NCBI RefSeq assembly: GCF_001632365.1
Contig: NW_024468584.1
Coordinates: 1-64,000 of the forward strand
DNA length: 64,000 bases
Source of the DNA: Laetiporus sulphureus 93-53
Taxonomy: Eukaryota > Basidiomycota > Agaricomycetes > Polyporales > Laetiporaceae
Direction of reading: 5' to 3'
Part shown: positions 11,022 through 22,199 of the stretch, piece by piece
How positions within the stretch are numbered: position 1 is the first letter of the stretch
How the letters are laid out: every line of letters begins with the position of its first letter
Notes under the pieces: model-generated
Seen by the model: only the letters and a program-made list of their open reading frames with translations
Told to the model about the DNA's origin: nothing
Database searches by the model: none
Position numbers and translations under genes: made by a program

Positions 11022-12730
11022 ATGCCTCCCGACGCTCTAGCTATGAAGTTCCCATCCACCGATCCCAGCGCGGCGTCCATCTCCAGCGGCAGCGTATCGA
11101 TTATATCCGACCAGCAGCAACAGCATGCTCTCACACACGGCTTGCGCTCGCAATTCGGCCAGCTTCTCCCCCGGCATGCTCTCTTTCACGCCCATGTGAC
11201 CATCGAGCAGCTCTCCAATGTACCACTTATGCGCGGGGAATTTGCTGTACGCTGGAAGTTCAAGCACGTCCAGTCGCGCTCCCGGCTACTGTCCAAAATG
11301 AAGAAAGGCAGTAGCAGCCACGGATTCAGGGGCAAGGGCAAGGGGCGTGCGGACAATCTCGGTCTCGCGATCGAAGTCACGCCTGCAGAGGGAGACCATG
11401 CAGGTCATGGAGGGGCAGGAACCAATGACGCAGACACTGACGGAGAGAGCAGTGCAGCCAACGAGGCAGGGACAGGCACCGAGGATGAAATGAATTCACC
11501 AGAGACACACAGAAATAGTTATGGCGATCTTCTTACCGCACACCCTCACACGCCAGGGACCGCCGTCCCACCTGCATCACCTGCGTCTACCCCCACCCCG
11601 CGCACACAGCCGATCCACAAGACGCCATCGAGCGAGTCGAACGAATCGTGCGCGGTCGCGCGAGGGGCGACGCCGTGGCGACCGCTGCAGAGCTACAATG
11701 TGAAGTGGGACCACAACGTGCGCGTGCTTGTCCAGATGCATGTGCATCGTGAGACGCGTGCGCTTCTCCCTAATGAGCTCAAGCTCATCGTGATGCAGGT
11801 ATGTAGAAGTTCCTGATGACGCGGGATCTTCCTGATTCCTTGTTCAGAGAGTCATTCCTGGTGACCCGGACGCCCCACGCCAGCCCCGTCTCGGTGCTAT
11901 CTATCTCAACCTTGCAGAGTACGCAGATGCGGGTCCAGTAACGCGGCGCTACCTCTTGAGGGAGAGCAAGACGAATGCGACGCTCAAGGTAAGCACGCGC
12001 TCTCTTTCCATGGTGTACAGATGACCGACATCATTTCCGTGAATAGCTCACCATTGAGCTCACTCACGCTGGCGGTACCACAGACTATCGCCCCCCGCCG
12101 CTGCACAAAAGCGAGATTCTCGCGTCCGTGACCGGCCTCCTTGAGCAGAACGACCGCCTCCGAACGAGCCTCGCGCGCGAGGTCGACGCGTACACATATC
12201 CCACCCCTTCCTCCCCTTCCTCCTCCCTACCCCCGGAAGGGTCCGCAGAGCACCCGTTCATGCGCGCGGACGGCACACCCGATGGCGAGCGTCTCGCATA
12301 TGCGCATGGACTGCGCGATACGGAGGCCCTTATCGAGACGCTCTTCAATCCCGTCCCCGTCTCCACGCGGGCTACGGACCCGTCGCCATTCACGTACTAT
12401 GCGCCCGTCCCTCAGTCACCTGCGCCCTCTGCGCCGGGCCTGGGCGAGCGCACCTGCTCGCGCTCGGGGTCGACGGATGCGTCGAGCGTGCTTTCGGTCG
12501 GCGCGTGCTCCGTACGCAGTATGTCGGTGAGCGGCGGGAGCGACGCGGGCCCGCGCGTCAGCGTGGAGAAACCTGCCGTGGAGAGTTCGCCAGAGATCCC
12601 GGTTGCGACGCTTGAGCATGGCGAGGACCACAGGACGTGGTGGCGAAAGATTCGTAGTCGCCCGGGCACGCCTGTTGGGAGGACGTACAAGCTCCCTTTG
12701 CCTCGACAAACCGAGGTCGCGAACGCATAG
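11022..12730 (+). CDS. NT-C2 domain protein
   Basis: Three exons (11022-11798, 11848-11988, 12047-12730) with clean GT-AG introns of about 50-60 nt give 533 aa. The N-terminal half carries an NT-C2-like domain (EEIG1/EHBP1 N-terminal type), recognisable from ALFHAHVTIEQLSNVPLMRG, GEFAVRWKFKH, then after a low-complexity insert ATPWRPLQSYNVKWDHNVRV, LGAIYLNLAEYA and KLTIELTHAGG. In this family the domain is thought to act in membrane or cytoskeletal association. The insert at roughly residues 100-215 is rich in Gly, Ser, Thr, Pro and acidic residues. The C-terminal 170 residues are Ser/Pro-rich and probably disordered. The gene is convergent with the one at 13492-15399. The specific role is unknown. 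Confidence 0.8.
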
Positions 12731-13491
12731 ATCCTCTGTTTACATAACTTATCGTCTTCGTTTTCTCTTGTTCGTAATTGGGGTACGGACATCCTTATCC
12801 TTCGTCACCGTAGTTTCCGGTTTTCCCTGAGTCATTCCAGGCTAATGGTGCTCATGCCGTTCGTTCGCTCTTTACCTCGCTCATGGACATTTCTTCATCT
12901 CATACGCCCGCGCACAGTGCTCAATATGCACGTATCGTGCTAGTTGACTCAACAGCACTCATCCTTCCATACACATCGAACGCAAGTACTGATCACATAT
13001 TGACGTGACTGAACGAATCTCATCGCAAACGCACGAAGTGTGAACGGAACCGAGTGATATTTCACATTGTAGTCATCAGCTGAGGTATACAAACAGTGCG
13101 GGCATCGAGCGCAAGGTATCTATGTACACAAAGGTAATGCGAGGGTCCGAGCGCGAACGGTGGAATGGACGCTGCAGAGATTAGGATATCTTGATAGTCT
13201 ACTGATGGTGCACGATGTAATGGTAAATGTATTGGAAATGCAGATGAGATGTATGCTGAGCGGGAGCGTGAGGGGGGACGATGAAGTAGGAGGGTTTTAC
13301 GCGAAAAGATGATGAAGCATGCCGAATGAGGACGATACGCGAGTGAGAAAGAGAATCCATGGCTGTAATGCATTGAATGTATGAAAACCTGACCAAGATC
13401 CGAGAGGGTTCGCTAACCAGCGCTCAGCCCTGAGTGTCCCGATACATCGTTAGCGTACACAGAGATAAAGAAAACAGCAGCCGCAAGAGGC
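12731..13491. other. Spacer between convergent genes
   Basis: Both flanking genes end into this stretch, so it should hold two 3' untranslated regions and polyadenylation sites. No gene was recognised. Confidence 0.5.
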
Positions 13492-15399
13492 TTAGCACGA
13501 CACCTCTTCTCGGCTATCGATCCACCCGTCGTGTTCCGCACCCACAGTCCGCGCATATGGCGGCGGCAGGTCCATCGCGAGCGTGAACTCCGGACCCACG
13601 CGGACTCCGACTCCGACTCCGAGCTCGTGTTCGTCCTCGCCACCCCGCTCTGCGTGCTCGAACAGCTCGCACTTCGTCTGCGTCTCCAAAAGAGACTTGT
13701 TGAGCGGCTGGTAGAGCGGCGGGGTTGGTGTCATCGGACGCGTGGCGGTCATAGGCGGTGGCTGTGGTGGTACAAGCAGTTTAGGCGGGTCAGGGCAGAG
13801 CGGCAGGTCAACGTCCAGCGCACGCATCGGATGCATGCTGTGTGTCCGGGCACGCATCTGCGGACGCGTGAGCGGCGGGAGCAACCCGCTCTCGAGATCC
13901 CTCAGCGCCGCATCTGGCGCCAGAGAGAACGGCACGCTGTCCTCCTCGTCCTCGTCCTCCTCACTGACCGGGAACAATGTTGCAATGTTGTGATCTCCCG
14001 TGCTCACTTCCAGCAGAGTCGTGCAAAGGAGCTCGGGCGTGACCGACTCGCACCGGGCGAGCGGCGAGCTCCTGAATGGGAGAGCGAGCCCGATCCCCGA
14101 TAGTGGTGCGCCGCCCATGTACACTCGGTTCGACCACGCCCGCCGCCGGCTCTTGACCTCCAGCACGGCCTGGAAATTGCGCTCGTCCTGCTCTGTGTCC
14201 GCGCGTGCGGCGTCCATGCGCACGAGCAACTGCCGCAGGCGCATGCACTGCGCATTGAGCGATTGGTACGTCGCCCAGTCTTCCGCTGTGAACTCGGCCG
14301 GCGAGGGTGAGCGGGGCATGCGCTGGGCGGTTGATCCCGTGTGCTTTGGCGGCGGTGGCGGGGCGAAGGGAGAATGCGAAGGAGAATCGACTGGGGTGTG
14401 GATTGAGGAGCCGTCGGTCTCCGTGCTCATGGATGGCGTGAGAGAACGTCGATCCACCTCATCGTCGCCGTCCTCCGTCGATGCGTCGCCTACGGAGACC
14501 AAAGTCTTGCCCGACAGGGCCGATGTCATCCTGGAAGGCGGCATGGGCCGCGTCAAGTCCAGGAAAACTCCTCCGGACTCTTGAACCAGCCACGCCATAT
14601 GGTTCTCAGAGCGGCGCAACATACAGCGCGCCGCCCAATGCGCATATCCACCCGGTGTTATTCGAGCCTTCACTTCCGCGAGCACGAACCGCCGAAAAGC
14701 GTCCACCAGTCTCGAGCGTGCGCGAGCTTGCAGGACCATTGACAGTGGCCGCGAGAGCGTCTGAGCGAGAGGAGTCTTCTGAGAGGGCGGGAGGAAGTCA
14801 GCCGCAAGTTTCCAGCAGACGCGAGATGGTGACGAGGGTGGCGAGAAGGACGACCGGGATGGCGAGGGGGTAGTAGGAACGTCTTGCGGTGGCGTGCCTG
14901 ATCCTAACTTGTTGAAGCTCGAGATCAATGACGAAAGCAACGATCGTTGCTTCTTGTGCTTCGCTGACTTCGTCAATACCGGCGGCGGCAGGGAGACATG
15001 CCGCTGCTTTGGTGTGGTCGCCTTCGGACTCGGCTGCGTTGCCGCACGTTCTTTGTCCTGCTCATTTCTGCTCTGGGCCAGGTCTGCGAGGACGTCCTCG
15101 AGTGCAGCAACGCATGCCGGCTGCCTGCGAAGCGACCACTGGAGCGTCGGACCGTTCGAGAAGGAGCACGAGACCGTCTGCGAGACCATGTCGAACACGA
15201 GCTCGTCGATGATTGCCGTGAGCCAACACGCTTTGTCGAGCGCGTGGGTTGCCGTGGGAAGGTCCAACTCGTCCATGTGTAGACAGTGCAGCTGTGCGGC
15301 CCAGTTGTTTGGCAGCGGGACGCGGTTGTACGGGTCCGTGAAGTTCACGGTGTGGTACACCCGCGGATGCGGGCCATCCGGGAGGAGGTAGATGAGCAT
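13492..15399 (-). CDS. Ser/Pro-rich conserved fungal protein, single exon
   Basis: A single uninterrupted frame of 635 codons, unusual in this intron-dense region. It begins MLIYLLPDGPHPRVYHTVNF and has an apparently folded N-terminal part (VFDMVSQTVSCSFSNGPTLQ). Basic Ser/Lys and Ser/Pro linkers follow. A central helical region is present (ARSRLVDAFRRFVLAEVKAR; WATYQSLNAQCMRLRQLLVR). There is an acidic patch (EEDEDEEDS) and a Pro-rich tail ending in EFTLAMDLPPPYAR. No catalytic motif is visible. I recognise it only as a conserved basidiomycete hypothetical protein. The long open frames on the opposite strand are shadows of its GC-rich coding bias. Confidence 0.72.
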   Translation of the reverse strand: MLIYLLPDGPHPRVYHTVNFTDPYNRVPLPNNWAAQLHCLHMDELDLPTATHALDKACWLTAIIDELVFDMVSQTVSCSFSNGPTLQWSLRRQPACVAALEDVLADLAQSRNEQDKERAATQPSPKATTPKQRHVSLPPPVLTKSAKHKKQRSLLSSLISSFNKLGSGTPPQDVPTTPSPSRSSFSPPSSPSRVCWKLAADFLPPSQKTPLAQTLSRPLSMVLQARARSRLVDAFRRFVLAEVKARITPGGYAHWAARCMLRRSENHMAWLVQESGGVFLDLTRPMPPSRMTSALSGKTLVSVGDASTEDGDDEVDRRSLTPSMSTETDGSSIHTPVDSPSHSPFAPPPPPKHTGSTAQRMPRSPSPAEFTAEDWATYQSLNAQCMRLRQLLVRMDAARADTEQDERNFQAVLEVKSRRRAWSNRVYMGGAPLSGIGLALPFRSSPLARCESVTPELLCTTLLEVSTGDHNIATLFPVSEEDEDEEDSVPFSLAPDAALRDLESGLLPPLTRPQMRARTHSMHPMRALDVDLPLCPDPPKLLVPPQPPPMTATRPMTPTPPLYQPLNKSLLETQTKCELFEHAERGGEDEHELGVGVGVRVGPEFTLAMDLPPPYARTVGAEHDGWIDSREEVSC

Positions 15400-17261
15400 G
15401 ATGTTGAGGGACAGGAATTAAAGCAGGTCGTATTGATATATGCACGAGGTTGCACGTGGAACTAATTTTGCACCACGGTGTATAAGGAAGCGTCTGATGG
15501 GGACGGAGGTCAGCCGAAAGAACAGCAACGTTGACAGTAAAAATGCATGGCGAAGAGGCTATAGCCGAGTCCACAAGACTAGGCCTGGATGAAGTCACTT
15601 TGACTATCACTTTAGTGCCTTCAAATGCTTCTTTCGCAGTGAGCAGTGATCGATTACACGTAAACATGAGCAAGACATGCAGGGCGCTATTCGTGCTCCA
15701 CATCGGCAGCCCCACAAGATGAGCCCAGAAAGCGGAGACGTACTCACCGCACCGATGCGCCGGGCCCTCGATAAGGATCACTTGAAGATTAATCACCTTA
15801 AAATTTCCTCCAAGTTCAGAGGACGGCCCTGTGTAAGCAAAGCGTCAGCATTCGAAAAGCGCTGCCATAATTTGCATATGCGGGCATCCAGGGTGCATAT
15901 ATGAGAGTGGTCATAGCCAAATGGACAGGATCATGCCATGTGTTTGCAAGGGGGTGCCTGCATGCCGAGCGCTCCGTCCGGAGCGCACGTCAAGAACATG
16001 TGCGCTGCCTGTGTACAGCGCAAGGGATCGTCGTGATGTGCATGCGAGCACTTAATAACAGTCTACTGAAGTGTTCGTTGGCGTAATCCCTCTACATCCA
16101 GCTAAATCCTGTCTAGAAAGCCTGTCGACACTCTCGGCATCGACTGAGGCCCACGGTGGACTCAACCACCGACCTTATTCCCAATCCCATCCTGCCAGCC
16201 AATCCGGGCCACAGCGTCCACCCTCAATCAGAAGACGAAGCAAGTAGGACTTACCAAGTTCTCTGAGCTACTCTGGAAGTGCAGGAGCAAAGGCCGTGGA
16301 AGAAGACGGAAACAAGACCCGCGAGGAAGAAATAAGAGGTCGGGGAACGAGAACGAATAATGACGTCTGCCGCTGATATGACTGGCCGCTGGCCTCGTGC
16401 AAGGGCCAAGTGCGTTGCTGACAACTCTTCGAGGGCAAGAGCAAGTCGGTTCAGAGTCCACCGGGGGGAAGAGAAAGCAGGAGGGGACGAAGCGGGCGGA
16501 ACGAGCAGAAGGGCAAGCACATGGGCGGGGACTCGGTCAAGGCCAGAGGGCCTGCGTCGTTTTATTCGTTCTGCCGCTACGCGCCGGCTAGGGACGCATG
16601 GCGGTGGCTGCCCTGATGGTAGTGGCCCAATATGGAAGGAAGGGCCCTGTCCAATCTGCCTCCGCGCTTTAATCCGCTTTCTCTCATCTCTGCCTTTGAA
16701 CTGCCGGTGGCCCCGGTGTCGCTCTCACGCCGCTCCGGATCAGACGCGCCTGTCAGCCTAGCTGCAATTTCGTCGGCGGCACGCGAGAGGAAGACACCCG
16801 GCCCACTCAAGGCGCACCTTTTGCTGCTCACATGTCTCACGGAGATTGCCTCCCAAGTAGGCTTGCGCCGGAAGCAGCACAGAGGATACCGACAGGCCGT
16901 CCCCATCAGCTTCCCCGGATGAGCGACGCGGCTCGGGTTGAGATCAGCTCCTGATGGGGCGTTGAATACATCGTCTCCGCCATAGATGACGCGGTGAGAC
17001 ACTATACCACAATGGCGATCGTCGCCCATTCGATCAGACAGCCCGACGATTCATCACCACCTCTTGGGCAGCGTCAGCATTTGCGTCATCTATGGATCTT
17101 TGTATCCCTTAATGCATGCCGGGCAATTGGTATCTAATGAGTAGTCTGCATGATTGTTAGATCTCCTGCGCAGAACCCAGGTCAGTTGAAGTTTGACGTT
17201 TACGAAATGACCAAGAGCAGATTCACCTCCTCCTCTAGCAAACGAGCTTGGCGCAGCGCTT
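15400..17261. other. Intergenic, nothing recognised
   Basis: This holds the 5' flank of the 15399 gene and the 3' flank of PNP. Open frames at 16360-16761 (+) and 17029-16577 (-) overlap antiparallel and show no family signal. Confidence 0.45.
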
Positions 17262-18515
17262 CTAATTCAGTAACTCGACAATATGTGCGACAAGGCTTTT
17301 CATGACCTCTGCCTTCTGCTTACCCACGGAAAGCACTTCTTCATGAGATACCACCTGCGCAGGCGGCTGCTTCACCTTCTGCCCGGCCAGCTTTTCACAC
17401 CAATTAGCCCCCTAACTGTCAACCGCAACTCGCAGCACGATGTTTACTCACCTCGGCCTTCACCTCCGCTTTGATGCTCCGGTAGGAATCCGGGATGATC
17501 ACCGGGTTCGTGACCAGACTCAGCACGAGCACCTCCATACCCTCCTGGCGCGCCGCCAGCACCTCGGGCACGGTACTCATGCCCACCACATCCGCCCCTG
17601 CGGCGCGCAGGAAGCGCCCCTCCGCCGGAGTCTCATACGTCGGCCCAGACACCCACGCGTACGTGCCCTCATATATCGCAGAGTCCTCGAGCTGAAGCTC
17701 GTGGGCTGCCAGGAAGAGCAGACGGCGCAGCTTGGTGGAGTACGTGTCTGACAACGGCATGAATCGTGGGTGATCCGGGTCGACGAGGGGCCCGAATAGC
17801 GGATTGAGAGATCCGGTCATGTTTGGGATCGCCAAGTGGTCATGAATTGCGACGACTGCATGCATAGAAGCGCATGTATCAGCTCGCTGCCGTCGCACGC
17901 TATGACAAGACGCTATACCCACTAGTGCCCACCGGAAATTTTGGATTCAACGCGCCGGCGGCGTTCGTGACTGCAATCAACGGCGACAGCTCAACCACGG
18001 GTCCACGGACGTAGGAATGCTCGGCTGCCACACCGGTCACGCACTGATGACATTCTGCACGCCCAGCTTTGCGAACACCCGGATGGGGTATACGACCGTC
18101 GACAATTTGTGTCCTTCATATGTGTGGAACTGGCTGGGATCCATCAGCGGGCCCACTTGGAGCAGTCAATGGAACAATGCACCCGTCCGAGCATTGCTAC
18201 GACCGGCACGCCTGCCCCTGGCCCGAGGAGTCCAAATGCCAGTGCACTCCGATGCCCAGACACTAATGCATTATAGTAAGCAATGATTGTGAGTAGCTCG
18301 GGCTCACGTAAGACGCGCTGAGGCATATGCTCACCAGTACTCTTTCCAAAGCCTTCCAGCTCAGAGTACGGCACCTCGACCACGTCTCGGAAGCTGGATG
18401 CCAGCGTCGATAGGCCAGATCCGCACACGATGCCAACGCGCGGCTTCAGCAGGTGTTCTGGGAGCATACGGGCCAGAACATCCAGGGTCGATGTGAACGG
18501 CTGGGACTCTGACAT
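17262..18515 (-). CDS. Purine nucleoside phosphorylase
   Basis: It cleaves purine ribonucleosides with phosphate to free base and ribose-1-phosphate (purine salvage, cytosol; trimeric PNP/MTAP class). Six exons, all phases consistent: 18515-18335, 18262-18183, 18129-18045, 17970-17923, 17855-17452, 17390-17262; total 308 aa. Motifs seen: GIVCGSGLSTLASSF (phosphate loop), HRSALAFGLLG, RFHTYEGHKLSTVVYPIRVF, TNAAGALN, HDHLAIPNMTGSLNPLFGP, GTYAWVSGPTYETPAEGRFL and GADVVGMSTVPEVLAARQEG. Length and motifs match the family, so it looks fully functional. The frame is open upstream to 18788, but the start at MSESQPF fits the family. Its 5' flank and first 19 codons are duplicated at 21,985-21,870 as the front of the chimera. 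Confidence 0.9.
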
Positions 18516-19051
18516 GCTTCGCTCTTTGATAGAAATGATGAGCACGGACGAGTGGGTAAAGATGAGGCTGTTCAATAAACGTTTACGATGCTTGCGAGTC
18601 CCGAGAGCAGGCCTGAGCAAGGTAGTCGAGGAGGATATAACGCCGGAATTTGCCGGGTACGTACATGGGTCACGTGCAGAAGACGCGTCGCGACGCAGCG
18701 AATGGGAGGCCAGCCCATTAGTGGCAATTAGGAGCCAGTTGTAGCGGGAATAAACACCGATAAACAGTGCGTGCCCTTCCAGGCGCATTTTTTGACTATC
18801 TTGATCTCTACAGAATCAAGGGGTATGTACATGGGGTATGTACAACGCTCTGACACTGGTGCTTCGATAGTGACAGTGTGAGGCTTCCTGCGTCAGTCAG
18901 CCCGCAATAGCCCTTGTGAACGCTATGCTTGCCTGCGCCTCCACGCCTGATCGGGTCATGGCGGGGAGTTACCGTACGTCCTGTTCCTTCTTCAGTCAGT
19001 GCACAATATCTCAGGTATGATATAGCTCAGGCCATGGTCTGAACTACAACA
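18516..19051. promoter_or_regulatory. Divergent spacer, PNP promoter region
   Basis: Upstream of PNP on the minus strand and of the APH-like relic on the plus strand. The first 60 or so bases above the PNP start are also present above the chimera start at 21926, so at least this much proximal 5' flank was copied. No discrete promoter element can be asserted from sequence alone. Confidence 0.35.
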
Positions 19052-19945
19052 CTCTCTGACACTGAGCTACTCGGACTTTTCAAGCGGTCAGAACTAGAAG
19101 TGTCGGACGACCACCTGAAGAACCCGTTAATCGACATTCGCGTCCGTCCCCGTTAATCGACATTCGCGTCCGTCTCATTGGCAGGGACACAGTCGTCAAG
19201 TATCCGTCCACACGTCGATCCGAGATTGATACTCTTCACCTTGTCAGGGCCGCCACTTCCATCCCCGTTCCAGCTCCCCGTCGGATGATCACGGGTGACC
19301 GCCCAGACTCACATTATTTCGTAATGGAGTTTGTCCCTGGTCGAACGCTGGATCAGTGTTGGTCTAGCCTCTCTTTATGGAGAAAGGTTAAAATTATTTG
19401 GACATTGAGAGGATATGTCAAGCAGCTTCGTCAAGTTCATTATCGGCCTGCAGAAGGGGAGCTTCGACCTGGACCCATCGGCGAGCAACCTCAAGAGTGC
19501 GAAGGATTGTGTTTCACTGATTATGTGTGTAGACCGAATCAGAATCTGACAAGATATTCATATGCTTCAATAGGGTGCCGGTCCATTTTCGAACTACGCC
19601 GAACTTGCCGAGTGGTTCTCGCACAAGCTTTCTGTAGCCCAGCGCATGAAAAAAGCGTCCATTTTGGCAAGACCATTTGATGCGTCCATGCCCTTAGTCC
19701 TGACACACCTCGATCTTGCCCCTCGCAACTTGCTCCTGGGCAACGATAATCGTCTCTGGGTATTGGACTGGGGCTTATCCGGATTTTATCCTAGATGGTT
19801 TGAGTACGCGGCAATGGTGTGGGATTGGGAGCAGCTTGGCGGGTGAGGGCGACTCGCGGCGCAGTGTGTTGCGGGGTGCTATGAGAGGCAACGGCGCTTC
19901 TTTTCTGATATCTCATGGTCCCTGATGACTGGTTTTCTCATGTGA
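19052..19945 (+). pseudogene. APH-like phosphotransferase, frameshifted and nonsense-mutated
   Basis: Fungal aminoglycoside phosphotransferase-like (choline/APH kinase fold) genes are common in basidiomycetes; their substrates are mostly unknown. Seen: FVMEFVPGRTLDQCW, WTLRGYVKQLRQV, FTDY|GAGPFSNYAELAEW across an intron at 19528-19574, the catalytic HLDLAPRNLLLG and the metal-binding VLDWGLSGFYPRWFEY. Two breaks are visible. A perfect 26-bp tandem duplication (19123-19148 and 19149-19174) puts the N-terminal part (SDDHLKNPLIDIRVR) out of frame with the rest. An in-frame TGA at 19844-19846 follows DWEQLGG, after which the same frame continues QCVAGCYERQRRFFSDIS to 19945. The 5' exon is not resolved. 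It is probably inactive. Confidence 0.72.
19123..19174. repeat. Perfect 26-bp tandem duplication
   Basis: The unit beginning CCCGTTAATCGACATTCGCG occurs twice head to tail with no mismatch. It lies in the coding part of the APH-like gene and causes its frameshift (26 is not a multiple of 3). Perfect identity suggests recent origin or an assembly artefact. Confidence 0.9.
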
Positions 19946-20155
19946 ATGAGAAAACAGTGAAGGACCGATATAGTCGATTCGTACACACAGCCTTGCCCAG
20001 CCCTTACGTAACAACATGTGGAAACGCCTGCAGAGACAAGAGGTTGTATCACTAAATTTCACTCTAACTAGGCGTCCTGGTTAATAATGACATGAGACCG
20101 AGGCTGAATTCTAATCGACAACGGACTTACTAGGATCTTCAGGCTATTCCCGCGG

Positions 20156-20667
20156 TCAACCGTAGAATTCGCCTTTGCGGACAGGCATCGGGATGCTGGC
20201 AGTACGGCTTTTGGCCTGCTCTTCGATCCAACCCAAAAACGCATCCGTCGAGCCTGCAACTACCATCCCTGCACCTTTCAACTTCTCTAACACCACAGTG
20301 CACTACCAACGGCATCCATTTCCATCCACATCATACTTGTATTTGTCGAGATTGTGTTTAATGATGAAGTCGATATACTGCTGCACGGACGTTCCCGGCG
20401 AAGGCGTGACGTCGAACTGAAGAGCAACCTTCGCTCTGGTCCTCGCGTACGGCTTGCTCACCACCATCAGGACACCCGTCCGCCCATCTCCACCCGGCAC
20501 GATGTCGATTAATACCGATCGGTCTTCGATGTGTAGGTAGAAGCGCCAATGATGAACGTTTTGTCCGTGCTTGTAGATACAGCTGAAGTTCCGGTCACGA
20601 CGATGTTGCTGACGGTCATTGGGCCGTCAACGGCAGCGACATAGCTTTTGAGAAAGACGGTGGACAT
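20156..20667 (-). pseudogene. DUF7770-like protein with in-frame stop
   Basis: A small fungal protein family of unknown function. Recognised segments: SVLIDIVPGGDGRTGVLMVV, KPYARTRAKVALQFDVTPSP, VQQYIDFIIKHNLDKYKYDV and GNGCRW. The frame then meets TAG at the codon where the family, as I remember it, has an aromatic residue before Cys, and continues without interruption as CTVVLEKLKGAGMVVAGSTD, AFLGWIEEQ to a TGA at 20158-20156. The ATG at 20667 (MSTVFLKSYVAAVDG) lies in a different frame from the HHWRFYL segment; the joining intron or frameshift could not be resolved. Probably inactive, or C-terminally truncated if translation ends at the TAG. Confidence 0.6.
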
Positions 20668-21179
20668 GGCGGGCGCAGATATGAGAGGATTAGAAGGTGC
20701 GGGTGAAGGGTTACTGATTAGACACCCGTCATATGCTTATAAATGCATTTTGATAGACGCATCGGCTGCACGAAGGCAATTTCTCGGCAACGTTTCCCCG
20801 CAAGCTCCAACAGCCTGACGGTACTTGTGGTTCCACCCTAATCTGCAAAATGGTCGTACAGCCCGAGTTTCTCATTACAAACATGGGTAACATGTATATG
20901 ATTTTTTTATGGCATATTTCACCCTGCGTATGACTTTGATAGATGAGTAGGTGTGTCTGCACAAGGGCAATCACTGTGGCCATGTGCTCAGTAGTGGCTG
21001 ACTACTTCCGACCAAAGTCATTGGATAGATCTGCTCCGATCCTACTTCCAATTTTGGGTGATCAAAAGCCTTCAGATGACTCCCATTCATATCACCAAGA
21101 GTACGGATTTTTTTTTCAGCCGGCGTGTTCCAGATTGAGGAAACATTAATCAATCAGCTGTCGCGACAGGCATCAATTG

Positions 21180-21985
21180 CTGCTAGAAAGGCGATCACAC
21201 ATTCCAAAGTCCGAGTGGCCAATTGCAATCAAATTCGAGTTCCGGAAGTAATTGTTCGCGGAAAGAAAAACACGCTGCTTGGGCACTGTATAAGTACATG
21301 TACATTCGAAGGAAGTCGACTACCCGACTTGGAGGCAAACGTGGACAGGGACCCGCCCTGACAAATCCCAGTCATCTGGTCCATATCATACAATCCGATG
21401 TTACATCATTTATCAGCAGATCATGCATATGCCTTGCACCGCGCATTAGGCATGCTCGTCTCAATCCGTCGCTACACAGGAATAGGAGTGAGCCTCACTT
21501 GCGTGAAGGCATTTGCGAGCTCCGCAGTTGACACGTCGTCGAGATGGATGACGGAGCGATCCTGCAAGGACATGCAAGTCAGTAGGCAAGCCTAAAGAGC
21601 AAAGTATGAATGCGTAGACGTGCAACGCACCTTCTCGGACTCCTCCAGGAGCTCGCTCAAGTTCTGTCCGCCGACGTGCAGGCCATGCTGGTGCGCCAAA
21701 GTCGACATGCGTATTATCGCCACCATCGAGAACACGGCCTTGCGGACTGCGCAGCAAAGGCCCATCGTCAGCTCCACACCGGGACATGAGGTGAGCGCTG
21801 GAACGCACATGTCTTCCGCGCGTCGAAGTGCTTCTTGACGTGCGGCAGCAAGTCTGTCATGCCGCCATCTGGGAGTATACGGGCCAGAACGTCCAGGGTC
21901 GATGCGAAAGGCTGGGATTCTGACATGCTTCGCTCGTTGATGGGAATGATGAGTACGGATGAGTGAGTAAAGATGAGACGGTTCG
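21180..21985 (-). repeat. Segmental duplicate of the CaMK 3' end joined to a PNP 5' end
   Basis: 21180-21875 matches 23300-24065 (CaMK last exons plus 3' flank). About 21870-21985 matches the PNP start and its proximal upstream (about 18460-18575). The join falls at a CCAGA pentamer present in both parents. An in-frame loss of 13 codons in the last exon and several substitutions distinguish it from the kinase gene. Confidence 0.85.
21472..21926 (-). CDS. Chimeric PNP N-terminus / CaMK regulatory-tail protein
   Basis: Three exons, 21926-21809, 21746-21631 and 21561-21472, give 107 aa with no stop. Residues 1-19 (MSESQPFASTLDVLARILP) are the PNP N-terminus. From residue 20 (DGGMTDLLPHVKKHFDARKT, then FRKAVFSMVAIIRMSTLAHQ) the protein is the CaMK segment after the kinase core, including the basic hydrophobic stretch where CaM kinases bind calmodulin. 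It ends GGQNLSELLEESEK, DRSVIHLDDVS, LANAFTQVRLTPIPV and a TAG created by a 1-nt loss relative to the kinase gene. Both kinase introns keep GTGCGT donors and CAG acceptors, and all phases fit. No kinase domain and no PNP active site remain. Whether it is expressed is unknown; if so it could be a kinase-free calmodulin-binding peptide under a PNP-derived 5' flank. Confidence 0.6.
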
Positions 21986-22199
21986 ACGTCGAGGCTATAT
22001 ACTAGACTCGAAAAGTGCCGCGTCGCCGCGGCGGGCCCCTTGCTCGGTGAGGTGCGACAACGTGTTTTCGTTTGGGAGGTGGGATGGGAACTCTACCATG
22101 TCAATATGGAAATTCACGAACCGAATGGATTTTTTACGGAACACGCGTATGCGCTACAATGAGCGGGATGAAAGATCCGCAAAGATCACCTATTGAACG

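Noticed and set aside
14000..15391. Long plus-strand open frames opposite the 635-codon gene
   Set aside because: Shadows of GC-rich codon bias; no motifs, and they overlap a long coherent minus-strand frame.
18513..18788. Upstream N-terminal extension of PNP to 18788
   Set aside because: The family starts at MSESQPF; the extension has no conserved look, and only about 60 bp of it is shared with the chimera's 5' flank.
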